DNA from: Hysterium pulicare CBS 123377
Taxonomy: Eukaryota; Ascomycota; Dothideomycetes; Hysteriales; Hysteriaceae
Assembly (NCBI GenBank): GCA_000467715.1
Contig: AJFK01000226.1
Span: forward strand, 1-51,391
Reading direction: 5' to 3'
DNA: 51,391 nucleotides
Every line of letters begins with the position of its first letter. Position 1 is the first letter of the stretch. Shown in pieces: positions 31,852 through 42,172 of the stretch. The notes beneath the pieces are model-generated. The model did no database searches and had not been told where the DNA came from. It saw nothing but the letters and a program-made list of their open reading frames with translations. Both the position numbers and the translations under genes were made by a program.

Positions 31852-33820
31852 CTACTTCGTTTCGACAACCGGTCCCTTATAGTATCTCTTTCCCCAGATT
31901 GCATAATAGGTAACTCCAAAGATGAACCAGAATCCCGTCATCATGCTACTCCAATTCATAGTCGCAGGTGTGACCACCATCAAGTTAGGCCAAAAGCTAA
32001 AGAACAAAGCTACGATAATCCAAGCCAAACCGAACACGTTCACCACTGTTCCGAATGGTTCGGGTAATCGCCAGGGACCCCAGACCAAGACCTCCTGGTT
32101 GACGAACTCATCGGAGTCGGAACTCGAGGTCATATTGCGGTTCGGGAGGGACGAAGCAGACTTGATACCACCGGTAGTGCGTCGCCAGAGCAGAAGGGTG
32201 AGCGGAATGGTTGCCGCTGCTAGCCAGCAAGAGACGATGAAGGAGAGAATGTTGAGGAGAGCGACTGCGGAACCAATGGTGATGAGCGCGAGGAGGATGG
32301 AGATCACCAGCGTCATCAAGATGGCGTTCATTGGGAGCATGGAGTTGGGATTGACCTACCAATCGGTTAGTACCATCTTAATTAATCTGGAGTTGACAGA
32401 ACTTACCAGCATCAATCGACTTGAAAATGGCAAACCCTGATCTCTTGCAAACGACCACATCTGCCTACTCGCCGTAGCCAACTGCCCGAACAGCGCAGCA
32501 AAGCAAAGCAGCAACGGAATACATACCATGAGCGTCGTGCCCACATGGCTCTTCGTGGCGTCAAAGAAAATCTGAATAAACGGATACCCAGTTGGGGACG
32601 CCAGGGCATCTGTCGGATCGCTCAGACTAAACAGGGTCGCAAGCAGCATACCGAATCCCAGAATGCCATTCACGACGAGTGTGATGATGATATTCCAAGG
32701 CACGATAACAGCCGCGTTATGAATCTCCTCGCTCATATGCACGGCGCCATCACTCCCTAAAAGACTCCCGACATTCGTAATCATGCCAACCAAAAAGCTG
32801 ACACCCAGCGTGGGGAACGCGCCTCCATTCTGAAAGCTGGTGAAGACTTGTTTCGCGGGGACTCTTTCACTCAGGTACAGCAAGGGTACCATGATGGCGA
32901 AGAAGCCCAGGAGATGGAGGTAGAGGATGAAGCCTTCGATTTTGGGAAGCCAGCGTGCGAGAGTCGTGTTTACGAAGAAAGCGACTAGGACGGATGCCCA
33001 GAGCATCAGTGCACCGTGCCAGCCGTGGGGGATGTAGGCTGTGGGGTAGTTCAGGGTTACGAGACCTTGGATTAGAGTACCACAGACGTAGGCGGTCATG
33101 GCTACGATGGCTTGCCAGACGGCAACGGACATCCAGCCTAGAGGATTGTTAGATCCTGATACGCGACGAATACGAATGTTTTTTGACGCAATCAACACCA
33201 AAGCCAGCAGTGCCAGCAGATATGCCCAAACAATGGCGTGGAATAAGACTTCGAACATTGAGGGCAAGGGGATTATTTCGACTTACCAACGACATAGCTC
33301 AAAACTCTACTCAAGCGTTTCGGAGCCATGATAGCAACCCAGTGATACTGACCAGCTGCCGTTGGAGCCATTGAGGCTAGTTCAGCAAGACAGCACATCG
33401 CTGAGATCGTACCAGTCCATGAAAGGATGAAGGAGTAGACGAGACCAGCGCTCCCTCCGTTTAGAAGACCTTGGGCGAGATAGCTGCATCGTTTCAGCGG
33501 AAGATTCAAAAACCAGCGAAGGAAATTCAAATAACAACGAGAACGTATCGAATCAGTTAAATTTTCACTCACATCAAAACACCTTCCCAAGTCAACATCA
33601 ACGTCGTGGACATGCCCAGCATAGACACGAAACCGAAGCGTCGCTTGAGAACCTCTGGTTTGCTTCATCAGTCCGTCCCCTATACTCCACATCGAGATCA
33701 CTCACGCTTCTTTCCAGTTCGAGCTAGATACCTCTCATCGCTCCTCTCCAAAGCTTCCCCTTTCCTCTGAGATGCTCCCATCTCTACCGAGTTTACCTCA
33801 ATTGCGTCCTTTGAATTCAT
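31852..33820 (-). CDS. amino-acid/GABA/choline-type permease (APC superfamily), 542 aa
   Basis: Five exons, 33820-33706, 33654-33573, 33483-33287, 33137-32407 and 32355-31852, with consistent phases. The N-terminus is hydrophilic, then about twelve hydrophobic segments follow. Signatures include VLKRRFGFVSMLGMS at the start of the membrane part, LAQGLLNGGSAGLVYSFILSW, SMAPTAAGQYHWVAIMAP and the exit loop SRQMWSFARDQGLPFSS. These match fungal permeases of the GABA/choline (Uga4/Hnm1-like) group, which import amino acids or amines using a cation gradient at the plasma or vacuolar membrane. The substrate cannot be assigned. Intron 3 (33286-33138) is long at 149 nt, and from an ATG at 33267 it is open in frame with exon 4. 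The start at 33820 was preferred over an upstream in-frame ATG at 33913 because the tail MNSKDAIEVNS is typical of the family. Confidence 0.92.
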
Positions 33821-34791
33821 CGTGAATATTTTTTGGGACCTCAGAACACTTGGGAGAGTGTCACAAGAAGACCACGAGGTATTAATGAAAGAGGAATATT
33901 GCCGGTAATACAAGGTGAGGGTCTTGGGAGGAGAAAACTGGACTTGGGCTCGTCTTCAAGAAAATGGATGGACCATGCCTCTTGAACCATGTCCCTGGAG
34001 TGTGCATTATCGTTGTATGGATAATAACAGGCAGAATTGATTGCAGATTCAATCTAATCCTTCAGGATTTTTGAAGCGGATAGCGTTTGGAGTTCGTGCG
34101 GGCATAGGGAAAGGTACTCTATGCTGTGTAACCAGGTTGAAGCGAACGCATCCCTGCGCCACCCTGCATCTGCAATATAATCAGCCTGCGCAAGATTCAT
34201 ATAGTGCCACACTGGTAGGTGGCACAGCCGCCAAATATCTCGCACTTCATTTATTCTGTTTAAAAAAAGCTGACCTAGAGTCCCAGTACCTTTGCGTCGG
34301 GAGCAGCTCACCTCGGGCGAAAATGTAGCTTTCACTCCGACATTACTTTTGCCAGCATCCGCACACATGTGCTTACGGCTCCCCAATGGAATCCAGAAGG
34401 AAGGGGTGCTCGCCCAAATGGATGCTCTTTCGGACGTGTGATTCCTTTCCAGGCCTGTGGTGATACCTTCACGCAATATGTGTGGCTATCGATGACCCTG
34501 CGAGCTGCAGAGAAGCCTCAAGGGAGCCCCACGGAAGCGCTGCCCAGCTTCATTTGATGAATTACCCCTGGTGAGAAAAGTCTCACTGTGGCTTCCAACC
34601 TCTAGCGATGGCGTGTTGGTTCGGCAGTCATCTTAAATGGAGCGAATTGATCCTCACGGCATTCGCTAGAAGACTATGTCATTCATATTCTCCGAGGTAC
34701 CTACCTTCATTCATATCCCGCAGTCTACAAGTACTTTTTGCTAGAGGGCTCGTATTTACTTCATATCAACTTAACATCAATCGAGAAGAGG
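33821..34791. other. intergenic divergent region, no gene seen
   Basis: Nearly 1 kb between the permease and rhodopsin-like gene starts. Frames of up to 140 codons occur (34054-34476 minus) but have no domain, and plus-strand frames overlap them. It presumably holds two promoters; no specific site could be named. Confidence 0.4.
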
Positions 34792-36178
34792 ATGGAGATT
34801 CTTTCAATGCGCAAAGAGGTGCGAGCAGCTCCAGTTACAGACAACGACAAGTCGACGGCGATATGCATTGCAACATGGCTTCTTGCTGTGGTGTATCTCG
34901 TCATGTATCTCTCCCGACAGTCTATCAAATTCGTTGTCTTGAGGAAAGTCCAATTCGATGATGGTCTTATTCTCGTTGGAACGGTATGGTAGTCCAATTT
35001 GAACCCTGAATATAATCGTGATGCTAATATTGCTAACAGGCCTTTGCGCTTGGACTATCAATTGTTACTTCACTTGCAGCATCGAATGGGCTTGGGAGAA
35101 AGTCACAAACTGTTTCGCCGAGAGATATCCTAACTATTCAGAAGGTATTTGAGCAGCGCAAATCCATCCCACGAGTCGAAGATCTAACATACTAGCAGTT
35201 TCAATATGCGGGAGAGCTCCTTTACATTTCCAGTCTTTGCTTTGCTAAGCTATCTCTGGTGGCTTTCTTCTATGGCCTCGGAGTCAATCGGTCTCAAAGA
35301 CGCGCAATCAAGGGACTCGGTATATTCATCATTGTATGGACATGCTGCTCCCTCGTTCCGGCCGTATTTCAGTGTGGTATCCCGAGGCCCTGGCAAATCC
35401 TCTCCTCCCACTGCTTTGATAGAAGCGCCTTCTGGACTGTCTACGGCACCATCGACATTGCCACAGAACTTGCCATTATTTTGGCAGCGATTCTTATTAT
35501 CTACGATCTCCATGTGGCGGTTTCTCGAAAGGTGGCAGTCTTTGGCTGCTTTGCGCCCCGCATTCTGGTCGTCACGGCCGCAATTTGCAGACTTGTATAC
35601 CTGATCCCTCTTTCGTATCACGATGATTCTACCTTCAAGCTTTGGGTTCCCACAGTCTGCACCCAAGTTCAAATCTGCTTCAGCATTACGACAGCATGCA
35701 TACCATATATGAAGCCATTCTTCGAGGGCGTTGAGGTATGTTTCCGGCCATGTTCATCTTTTCAACTCATACTGACCCAATATAGTCCGGAGTCTGGCGC
35801 AATGATGATCTCCGTCGCCGTGGCCTTACAGTTGAGGATCTTTACGGCTCGGGATATATTCGATCCCCACTTCGAACAAAGGAGAGCGATGCATATACTT
35901 TATCCTCGGGCGTCAAAGTCTCAATCGGCTCACCGACTCCCGTTCACTCACCGAGGCTCAACGACAAGAAGAGTTTTATATCGCGTGCATCAAGCTACAC
36001 TCATGGCGCGAAGAGCCCGTCCATTACAGGGACGACGCTTAGGGGAGCAAGTCCGATTGTCACTGTGACACCACAGCCCCACCGTGAGCAGGATGACTCG
36101 ATTTCGTATGAGAGCGAGGGTAGCGAAGTACGTATTATTCAGGATCGGAAGGCGTTGACGGTATTTCCGAAACATTAA
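34792..36178 (+). CDS. fungal rhodopsin-like integral membrane protein, 408 aa
   Basis: Four exons, 34792-34983, 35040-35144, 35199-35735 and 35786-36178, join in frame. About seven hydrophobic segments cover residues 20-270. Phrases typical of the fungal rhodopsin-domain family are present: FDDGLILVG after the first helices, FQYAGELLYISSLCFAKLSLVAFF, and TTACIPYMKPFFEGVESGVWRNDD at the end of the last helix. The cytosolic tail (about 130 residues) is Ser-rich and variable. Despite the name, these proteins lack evidence of retinal binding; no Schiff-base lysine motif is visible. A PTH11-like sensing role is sometimes assumed for related proteins but is not shown here. It converges on the second UstYa-like gene, with 199 bp between stops. 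Confidence 0.88.
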
Positions 36179-36377
36179 GTTTGCGTACCAAAGCGCTTCG
36201 ACTTTCGCAAGGGCATTTCCAGATCGTCTATTGAGTGAATGTATTGGGGGGGATTAAATCTTTTGAGTACATAGGATTTTTTTCAGCTCGCAGATACCCT
36301 TTAGCTTGTGTACTTGTACAGTAAACACATTTCTTATCGAATACAAAATTTGCTGGTCATATTTCTATTGCTATGAA

Positions 36378-37157
36378 TCAAACATGGTGATCGTGTTCCA
36401 AAACCCAGCTCTCCAACGCATTCCAGTCCCGACATTGATGGACTTGGCCATCTCCAAAGACTTTCCCGTCCTCCGAGTAAAGGAGAGTATCGTCTGCAGA
36501 GCACATCACGGACTGTCGTACTGAATCTAAACAATGAATCATATGCTGCCACGCGACCGTTTGCTCCTTGCCCTCCTTCCAATGATATAAGGCCGCCCGA
36601 ACCACAGACTGTCGATGGTCAAAATGGAATCAAGAGCACCCAGAGTTCATACTTACTAGGCAGTGAAGATGATGATATGCTGAGACAAAGTACACGCTTT
36701 CTGACTCATTATTCGGGTTCTTCATGCTTACTGGGAGTTTGTGCGCCCGCGTCCACTCATGTGGAAGATAAACGACTCCTTGGTTGACTGGGAAGAGATC
36801 TCTCCACAATTTGTTCATCTCCGTCTTGTTGTCACTCGAGTACCTTGTGTCCCAGTGGAAAGGCTTGAGGGCCATCTCGTCGGAATTCCCTATACCATGG
36901 TAAACTCTACCAACCTTCTTTGATTTTGCTGATCTTAACATACAGTATGTATTGTCTACCTTCAAAGGGTCCCGACGCGCACTATTCCACATCCACGCCG
37001 CATTCGATAACACAAGAGCCAGAAGGTTGACTACCAGCAAGTATCGAGTCCAACTCCTTCCCAAACGACTCACCTCTCGCGGAACTGCAAAGTCCGCGTC
37101 AGGTTCGTCGATCGAGTTTCGATCGAGAGTCAGATAGGCTTTTTCCTGGCGATTCAT
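36378..37157 (-). CDS. second UstYa-like DUF3328 protein, 243 aa
   Basis: Two exons, 37157-36657 and 36608-36378; the intron starts GTAAGT and ends CGACAG at a phase-0 junction. One membrane segment spans about residues 39-57 (YLLVVNLLALVLSNAAWMW), giving a short cytosolic tail and a lumenal domain. Both hallmark motifs are seen, HHLHC (162-166) and HMIHC (189-193), as well as the family-like LWRDLFPVNQGVVYLP. The protein is complete and close to the usual 230-270 aa. It should act on peptides or small molecules in the secretory pathway, as other family members do. No precursor peptide is visible beside it, and it is 25 kb from the repeat precursor, so partnership is open. A short GTATGT-containing stretch near 36940 could be read as an intron but the frame is open through it. 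Confidence 0.88.
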
Positions 37158-38514
37158 GGTGGCGTTTCGATGGCGTTTTCTGAAAGATAGAGCGTTGTCG
37201 GCTTTCTTTCAGCTAAGAGCACACGATCGTCTACATCAAACCCCGAATAACGTCAAGTTTAAGGCCCTTCTAGTGGCATACTAGCTCCACGCCACCATCG
37301 ATGGAGTTTGGTTTCGATTCGGCCCCCAAAAATCCAGGGTCGGCAGTTCTGCTTAGTGACATTGGTAGAGTGATCCGCCCACGGTGCTGGAGGCAATTAA
37401 TGATAGGGTGTACCGGCTATGTTACATGCTGTGCCACCCTACAGGTAAGTCTGGCCCTTGCCATTGCATGGGTATGCATCCCTCGATGCGGGAGCTACAA
37501 GCAAAACCCCAATACAAGCGGCCCCACCACTCTGATCAGACCTCTCGGCGCTTGCGGCAGAATTTGATCCAAGCATGCAAGCTTATCTTCATAGGCGTGA
37601 TCAAACGGTCGTTGAGACGATCTACGTTGGGATCTGCCTGGATCCTCCGTGCCGAGAAAGGAACCTCGTTAGCAAGGTTCCTAACAGTGGTATTTGGGAT
37701 CCCATCTGCGGAGCCCCCGAATCACGTTCCACTCCACGGAAATGCTCCTCAGGCGCGTCTTCCACAGTATAGTAGATTTACGGGCCTTCTATATATTGTA
37801 CCATGACAAGTCTGTAAAGGGGTTGAAGGAGCATTGCGAGAGATAGGAAATGATCAGCAAGCCAATTACGAATAAGAAAAGTAATACGGTTGGGACAGCA
37901 GTTTGACGCGTCAACATCGTCTCAGAGCCTTTTCCACACACGCATTAGGTGCGGATCATTTCCACGGTAGTTGAGCCTGTGCCCCTTCCATCAACCAGCC
38001 ACGGACAACCACTAGACCAGCGTGGAACCGTTAGGTTGGGTTTATGGAAACGAGAATTTGTAGAGTATTGCGCGTGACCTTTTGACCAGACCTCCTGCTA
38101 TACTTAGACATTCTGAATGTTCAACACGGGTAGAAGATATTCAGGTTCATGGATAGAGCTGGTAACTGCGTACGTGGATGAAGTGGGTCCATGTTTCAGT
38201 TGCTGGGCGATTTGGCCGTTGAAACGTCTGCTGCGAGACATGCAGAGATAAAAGTACAGAAATAGAAGGTTATATTAGCCGCATTGTTGGGGATGGTTGA
38301 TTAAAAGGAATAAGCGAACACGGAGGGCTGCGGTCCGCAACCGGGGGCACGGAAGATCTTCCTCGCCGCATGGTGAACGGTACCTGACACACCGGCATGC
38401 AAACGACCTAGATACGTTACACCACGTGAGAACCATCACAGCCTCAAATTGGATAATTTATATCGACAGCTTCATCCTCAACGGTGGTTCGGAATTCGGC
38501 ACGTTCATGGCAAA
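37158..38514. other. intergenic, no gene seen
   Basis: About 1.36 kb without a supportable gene. Overlapping plus-strand frames at 37301-37806 show no domain or consistent codon pattern. Confidence 0.4.
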
Positions 38515-39274
38515 ATGTCACTCCTCCTCGAAGAAGTGAAGGCGGCCGAGGAGTTTGACCAGATTTGGCCAGTCTTGTTTGAGGCTTTCGAGGACCCCTA
38601 CAATCCATTCTTCAAACATTTCAACCCCATACATACAACGCGAGATGACTGCCTCGAAGAGTCAAAAGAACGATACATTTCATGGTGGAAAGATGACCCG
38701 GACTGTCACTGGCTCAAGGTGACCGATACGGAAAATGGAACGATCGCTGGCGCCGCCTGCTGGCAGGTGCATGAACATGCCCCAGAGGCTCCAGAGCCAT
38801 TCGAAGCTTATTGGCACAAAGAGGCATCGGTGGAGAAAGCCTTCGCTGAAAAATTCCTGAACGGGCTTAAGGCGCTCATTGGAGAGAGAATGATGAGACC
38901 TCATCTTGGTTGGTTTCTAGCGCTTGTCAGACGGAATAACTCCGCTTATCGTTCTTCTAGAACTCGATCAAATCATAGTAGCCCCCAAGGATCGCCGCCG
39001 TGGCGTCGCAAGAACGCTTATCAGTTGGGGCACGAAAAAGGCCGACGATCTTGGAGTCGAATGTGTGATTGGATCCACGCCTTTCGCCCGTGAGGCGTAC
39101 GAGAAGTGCGGATTCACTACTGTGGAAGTCATGGATATTGATATGAGCATTCCAAATCCGAGCGAGAAGTGGAAGGAGTATCAGAGCGAAGACCTTCATG
39201 GCTACATTATGTGGCGTCCGGCTGGACATGACTATGTTGCAGGTGTTGATTCGGCTCCTTGGCTGAAATCATGA
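38515..39274 (+). CDS. GNAT-family N-acetyltransferase, 235 aa
   Basis: Two exons, 38515-38908 and 38961-39274; the intron has a GTTGGT donor and a TTCTAG acceptor. The start ATG (MSLLLEEVKAAEEF) begins the usual first strand and helix of the fold. The core is LDQIIVAPKDRRRGVARTLISWG, whose R-R-R-G-V-A loop is the acetyl-CoA pyrophosphate-binding motif (Q/R-x-x-G-x-G/A). It continues with a typical helix (AREAYEKCGF) in which the Tyr and the G-F turn are conserved. It would transfer an acetyl group from acetyl-CoA to an amine. The substrate is unknown; such 220-240 aa GNATs are common in filamentous fungi. It is cytosolic, with no signal peptide. Confidence 0.88.
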
Positions 39275-40131
39275 AGGGGTTTTTTAGACAGGGAAATCAG
39301 CACGGGTATATCCGTCATAAGTTTGCATTCACTCTTCAGAAGAATTTAGTGCTTCGTACATACTCTCTGGTATCTGATGGGCTGAACCTTGGAGAACTTT
39401 GCTGTTTAAATACAGGGAAAGAGCCTGCCTAGACGGTACATTGGCCGGAAGAGTCTGTTCAAGGCCGTTGATGCAACGATTTGGGCCATTGAAGTCCGCC
39501 TGGTGTTGAATTATCACATCTACTGGTCGAGCCCAATCAAGAACTGAAGCCCTTTCAATAGTGCCCAGAAGATGCACAGCAAGAAAACTTTAATAGATCG
39601 TTCCAAATACTACCAAGCAGTGAGATATTGGAGGTATTTTTGGTTATGCTGCGCCTCTCTCTGATGATATGGCATATATCGGAAGCGACATGTCAGCGGA
39701 GTGATGACGACTCTTCAGGTATCTTTAGAAAAACAATTTGTGATTTCAAGTGCAATATCAGAAAGCGAACTCTTGCTTAGGTAGTCAAGAAATTAGAGAG
39801 TTGCCCATGTCCTGGCCGTTGACCGTAAGCAGTATTTTCAATGATTTTGTAGATTAAATCCAATGAAAAGTAGAGTGAACACGAATCAACAGTACCACGG
39901 TACATTCCGAGCCCCAATATGGCTTGCTTCTTTTCTCCCAAATGAAGTGATTGCCTGCAGATGGGTAATCTCGATAATCGGCATCATAAAATCCTGAATG
40001 CATAAATACCAGCATCGAGACCTGAAACACATCTGCTGTGCTACCCCAACAGAATTTACCGAACTACATCACTTTGCCTGTCGTACCTAACCTCACCTTC
40101 CGTGTCCCAAAAAGTTCTCTCTCCAATCAAG
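39275..40131. promoter_or_regulatory. intergenic; promoter of the first micro-gene
   Basis: No gene is firmly supported. A minus-strand frame (39592-39329) without an ATG has protein-like sequence and may be a gene remnant. A TATA-like cataaatacc at 40001, followed by agc, lies 131 bp before the micro-gene ATG and matches the element before the second micro-gene. Confidence 0.45.
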
Positions 40132-40372
40132 ATGCAACTTACGAAGCTTCTTGTGATTACTATGTTAGTCGCAACCGGCACTGCTTTGGCAGCATCTCGT
40201 CGTGAAGCGGCGCAACCGTAAGTACTCGACGGGTCTCCATTGCTGCATGCTACAACTGACTTGAGTAGAGTGGTTTCTGCGATCCATCCCGACATTCCGT
40301 TTGGGTACGTACAGATCTGTCTACACCATGCATAATGCTTACAGTACTGCGTACAGATACGAAGAGGCATGA
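40132..40372 (+). CDS. micro-gene A: secreted peptide precursor ending GYEEA, 45 aa
   Basis: Three exons, 40132-40217, 40269-40304 and 40357-40372, joined by two short phase-2 introns (GTAAGT-TAG and GTACGT-CAG). Residues 1-20 are a signal peptide (MQLTKLLVITMLVATGTALA). Next comes SRR-EAAQP: a dibasic Kex2-like site followed by an Ala-containing dipeptide of the kind dipeptidyl aminopeptidases remove. The mature peptide would be about 20 residues and end HPDIPFGYEEA. The terminal exon has only 16 nt. The model is supported mainly by the neighbouring paralogue, which shares exon number, intron phases and end sequence. It is too short for most gene finders. No known peptide family was recognised. 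Confidence 0.75.
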
Positions 40373-40844
40373 TTTGAAAGCGACGAGTTCGGTTGATAAC
40401 AATCTTGGAGAACAAAAAGGCCGGGATTTGCACAGGTCATGGGACATTTTCGACCCAGTCGTTTACTACCATTTTCCGATATGTACTGCGCCCTCGCAGA
40501 AAACAGTGAACAGGGTCAGCCCTACACAATTCACATACCAATCATTAGTAAACTTTATTATTCACACCTCTGGGGGGTTATCCCACAATTCTCACTTGTT
40601 CATGTGCATTCTCGTTAACTAAAATTGGATGCATCTAGATATGCCGAGTTTCCCGATCGGCATTTGCAGCCAACCTCTCAACGCGCTCGGTATCTATGAA
40701 CTTTTGAGGTCCTTATCGGTTAGTAATCAACGAGGGTATGTACATAAATATCAGTTCTAGTCACTGAGCTCCCAGTATCTCCAGAGACATCACTATATAC
40801 CCTACTACATTCAGCTTCATTGAACCACAGCAGAACTTTTCAAA
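40373..40844. promoter_or_regulatory. spacer between micro-genes with conserved TATA element
   Basis: About 470 bp. Near its right end, acataaatatcag (40741-40753) matches the cataaataccag before micro-gene A, 103 bp before the second ATG. No other gene was found in the spacer. Confidence 0.5.
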
Positions 40845-41120
40845 ATGTATATCTCTAAACTTCTCAGCCTAGCAATGGTCGCTCTCATTGGCAGTGTTGC
40901 TGCAATGGCAGTCCCCGAAGAAGCAAACAAAGTGTAAGTTGATATTCTGTCTTTGATGTTGAAAGATTCACTAATGATCAATAGTGATGCTTCTGTCCCT
41001 CCTGAGGCAACTGGAGCTCCTGGTCTCTTGCCTCTCGGGTAAGCTCTTTGTGGTGCAGCTATGCTACATACGTTTGCAACAAGCTCTGACCTGATTCCCC
41101 GCAGATATGAGGAGGCATAA
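40845..41120 (+). CDS. micro-gene B: secreted peptide precursor ending GYEEA, 52 aa
   Basis: Three exons, 40845-40933, 40985-41038 and 41105-41120. Introns are GTAAGT-TAG and GTAAGC-CAG, both phase 2, as in micro-gene A. The signal peptide is MYISKLLSLAMVALIGSVAAMA. The remaining 30 residues are acidic and Pro-rich (VPEEANKV, then VPPEATGAPGLLPLG) and end in the same GYEEA from a 16-nt last exon. It has no dibasic site, unlike its neighbour. Exon 2 is 18 nt longer than in A. Shared exon plan, shared promoter element and identical C-terminus, with divergence elsewhere, point to tandem duplication with constraint on the end of the peptide. The function is unknown. Confidence 0.78.
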
Positions 41121-42172
41121 ACTTGGAAGGGATACAAGATATTATAACTATCGTCACGCATCTATGGTCAGACATTAGCAACGAGTCAATGATCCATATA
41201 TGCTTAGAATCGATAGATTCATCCATACCTTTCCAGTGCATCAACGTGAGGTGTCAGTAGCTCATACAAAGCGTGAAACTCGCTTCGGCCTAATAGAAGT
41301 CATCTGAAAACTGAAAGGAGTGATCAATCATTCTGCTTATGGCCTTGAATAGCATCGTTCGTACACAGTTTCGGAGTGGTCTCCTGGAAGATTAGTTGAC
41401 CCGGCTAGAGCCCTTTTCTATCAGGAAAATACAAGAAGCTAACAGAGCATGCAGCAACCGTGATAATCAAAAGGCTAGCGGAAGAGGTCACTGCTTTGAG
41501 GTCGCTCCTGTTGCTTCTGCTGCTCTTGAATAGTACTGTCGCTCGATAGCAAGCTTCAAAAGGTGTTGCCCTGTTGAAGCTAATTTGAATAGAAGAAAGC
41601 AATCTCACATTCTGTAAAGTTTCGAAGAGTTTTGACCTTAACACCCACAGCTTGTCGCCAGTGCTGGGTCCTATGCTGAAGGTGGATCAGATCACGTGGA
41701 TCGACCACGTGTAAAGGGAAACATTGCTACCTAAGGTAACAAGAATGCATTTCAATGCAATATCATCTACCTAGTTGCGTTATCCTAACTTTCACTAGAA
41801 ATGTAAGTCGCTAGAAGGATAGGGAATCTTGCATAAGAAGAAGGAAGTGTGTGTGCACGATTAAGACTCGGATATGAAAAACGCTCACTGGGATTGTAGC
41901 ACATCTAGAAATAAGGTGTCTACCGCTAGACAACTTCATCATTCACGTAATGATATACCAAATCGTTCAAATACATATAGAAGCAACTCAGACGGCTCGA
42001 ACAGGTGGTTGTGGCGTCTAAAAGATGTGGCGCTAAATATTCGGGCTATTTTTGGAAATACGAGCTTGTGGCAGCCTGGGCGAAATCCTTCGAACCCTCA
42101 AATCTCCTTTGTTTTCATCTCCATCCTTCTCCGCTCACCCGTCATTCGCATACCGCTCGGGTGATTCAGATA
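41121..42172. promoter_or_regulatory. intergenic with paired CACGTG boxes
   Basis: About 1 kb without a supported gene. Two CACGTG palindromes lie at 41693-41698 and 41706-41711, 13 bp start to start, in the context cacgtggatcgaccacgtg, which is itself an inverted repeat. CACGTG is the classical core for bHLH regulators. A second small palindrome, ttaccttaggtag-like, is near 41730. The next gene starts 460 bp downstream. Confidence 0.4.

Noticed and set aside
36930-36970. Short intron in the second UstYa-like gene (GTATGT near 36945)
   Set aside because: The possible introns are only 26-37 nt and the frame is open through the site, so no intron is needed.
37301-37806. Overlapping plus-strand frames of up to 140 codons
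   Set aside because: No domain and no frame preference; treated as chance in an intergenic region.
8918-39274. One large secondary-metabolite cluster joining both UstYa-like genes, permease, GNAT and aldolase
   Set aside because: Housekeeping-like and cell-wall-degrading genes lie between them, and no transporter or tailoring enzyme sits next to the precursor; only the UstYa-precursor pair is supported.
39329-39592. Minus-strand frame with protein-like C-terminus
   Set aside because: No ATG and no homologous feature; may be a gene remnant but the evidence is too thin to list.
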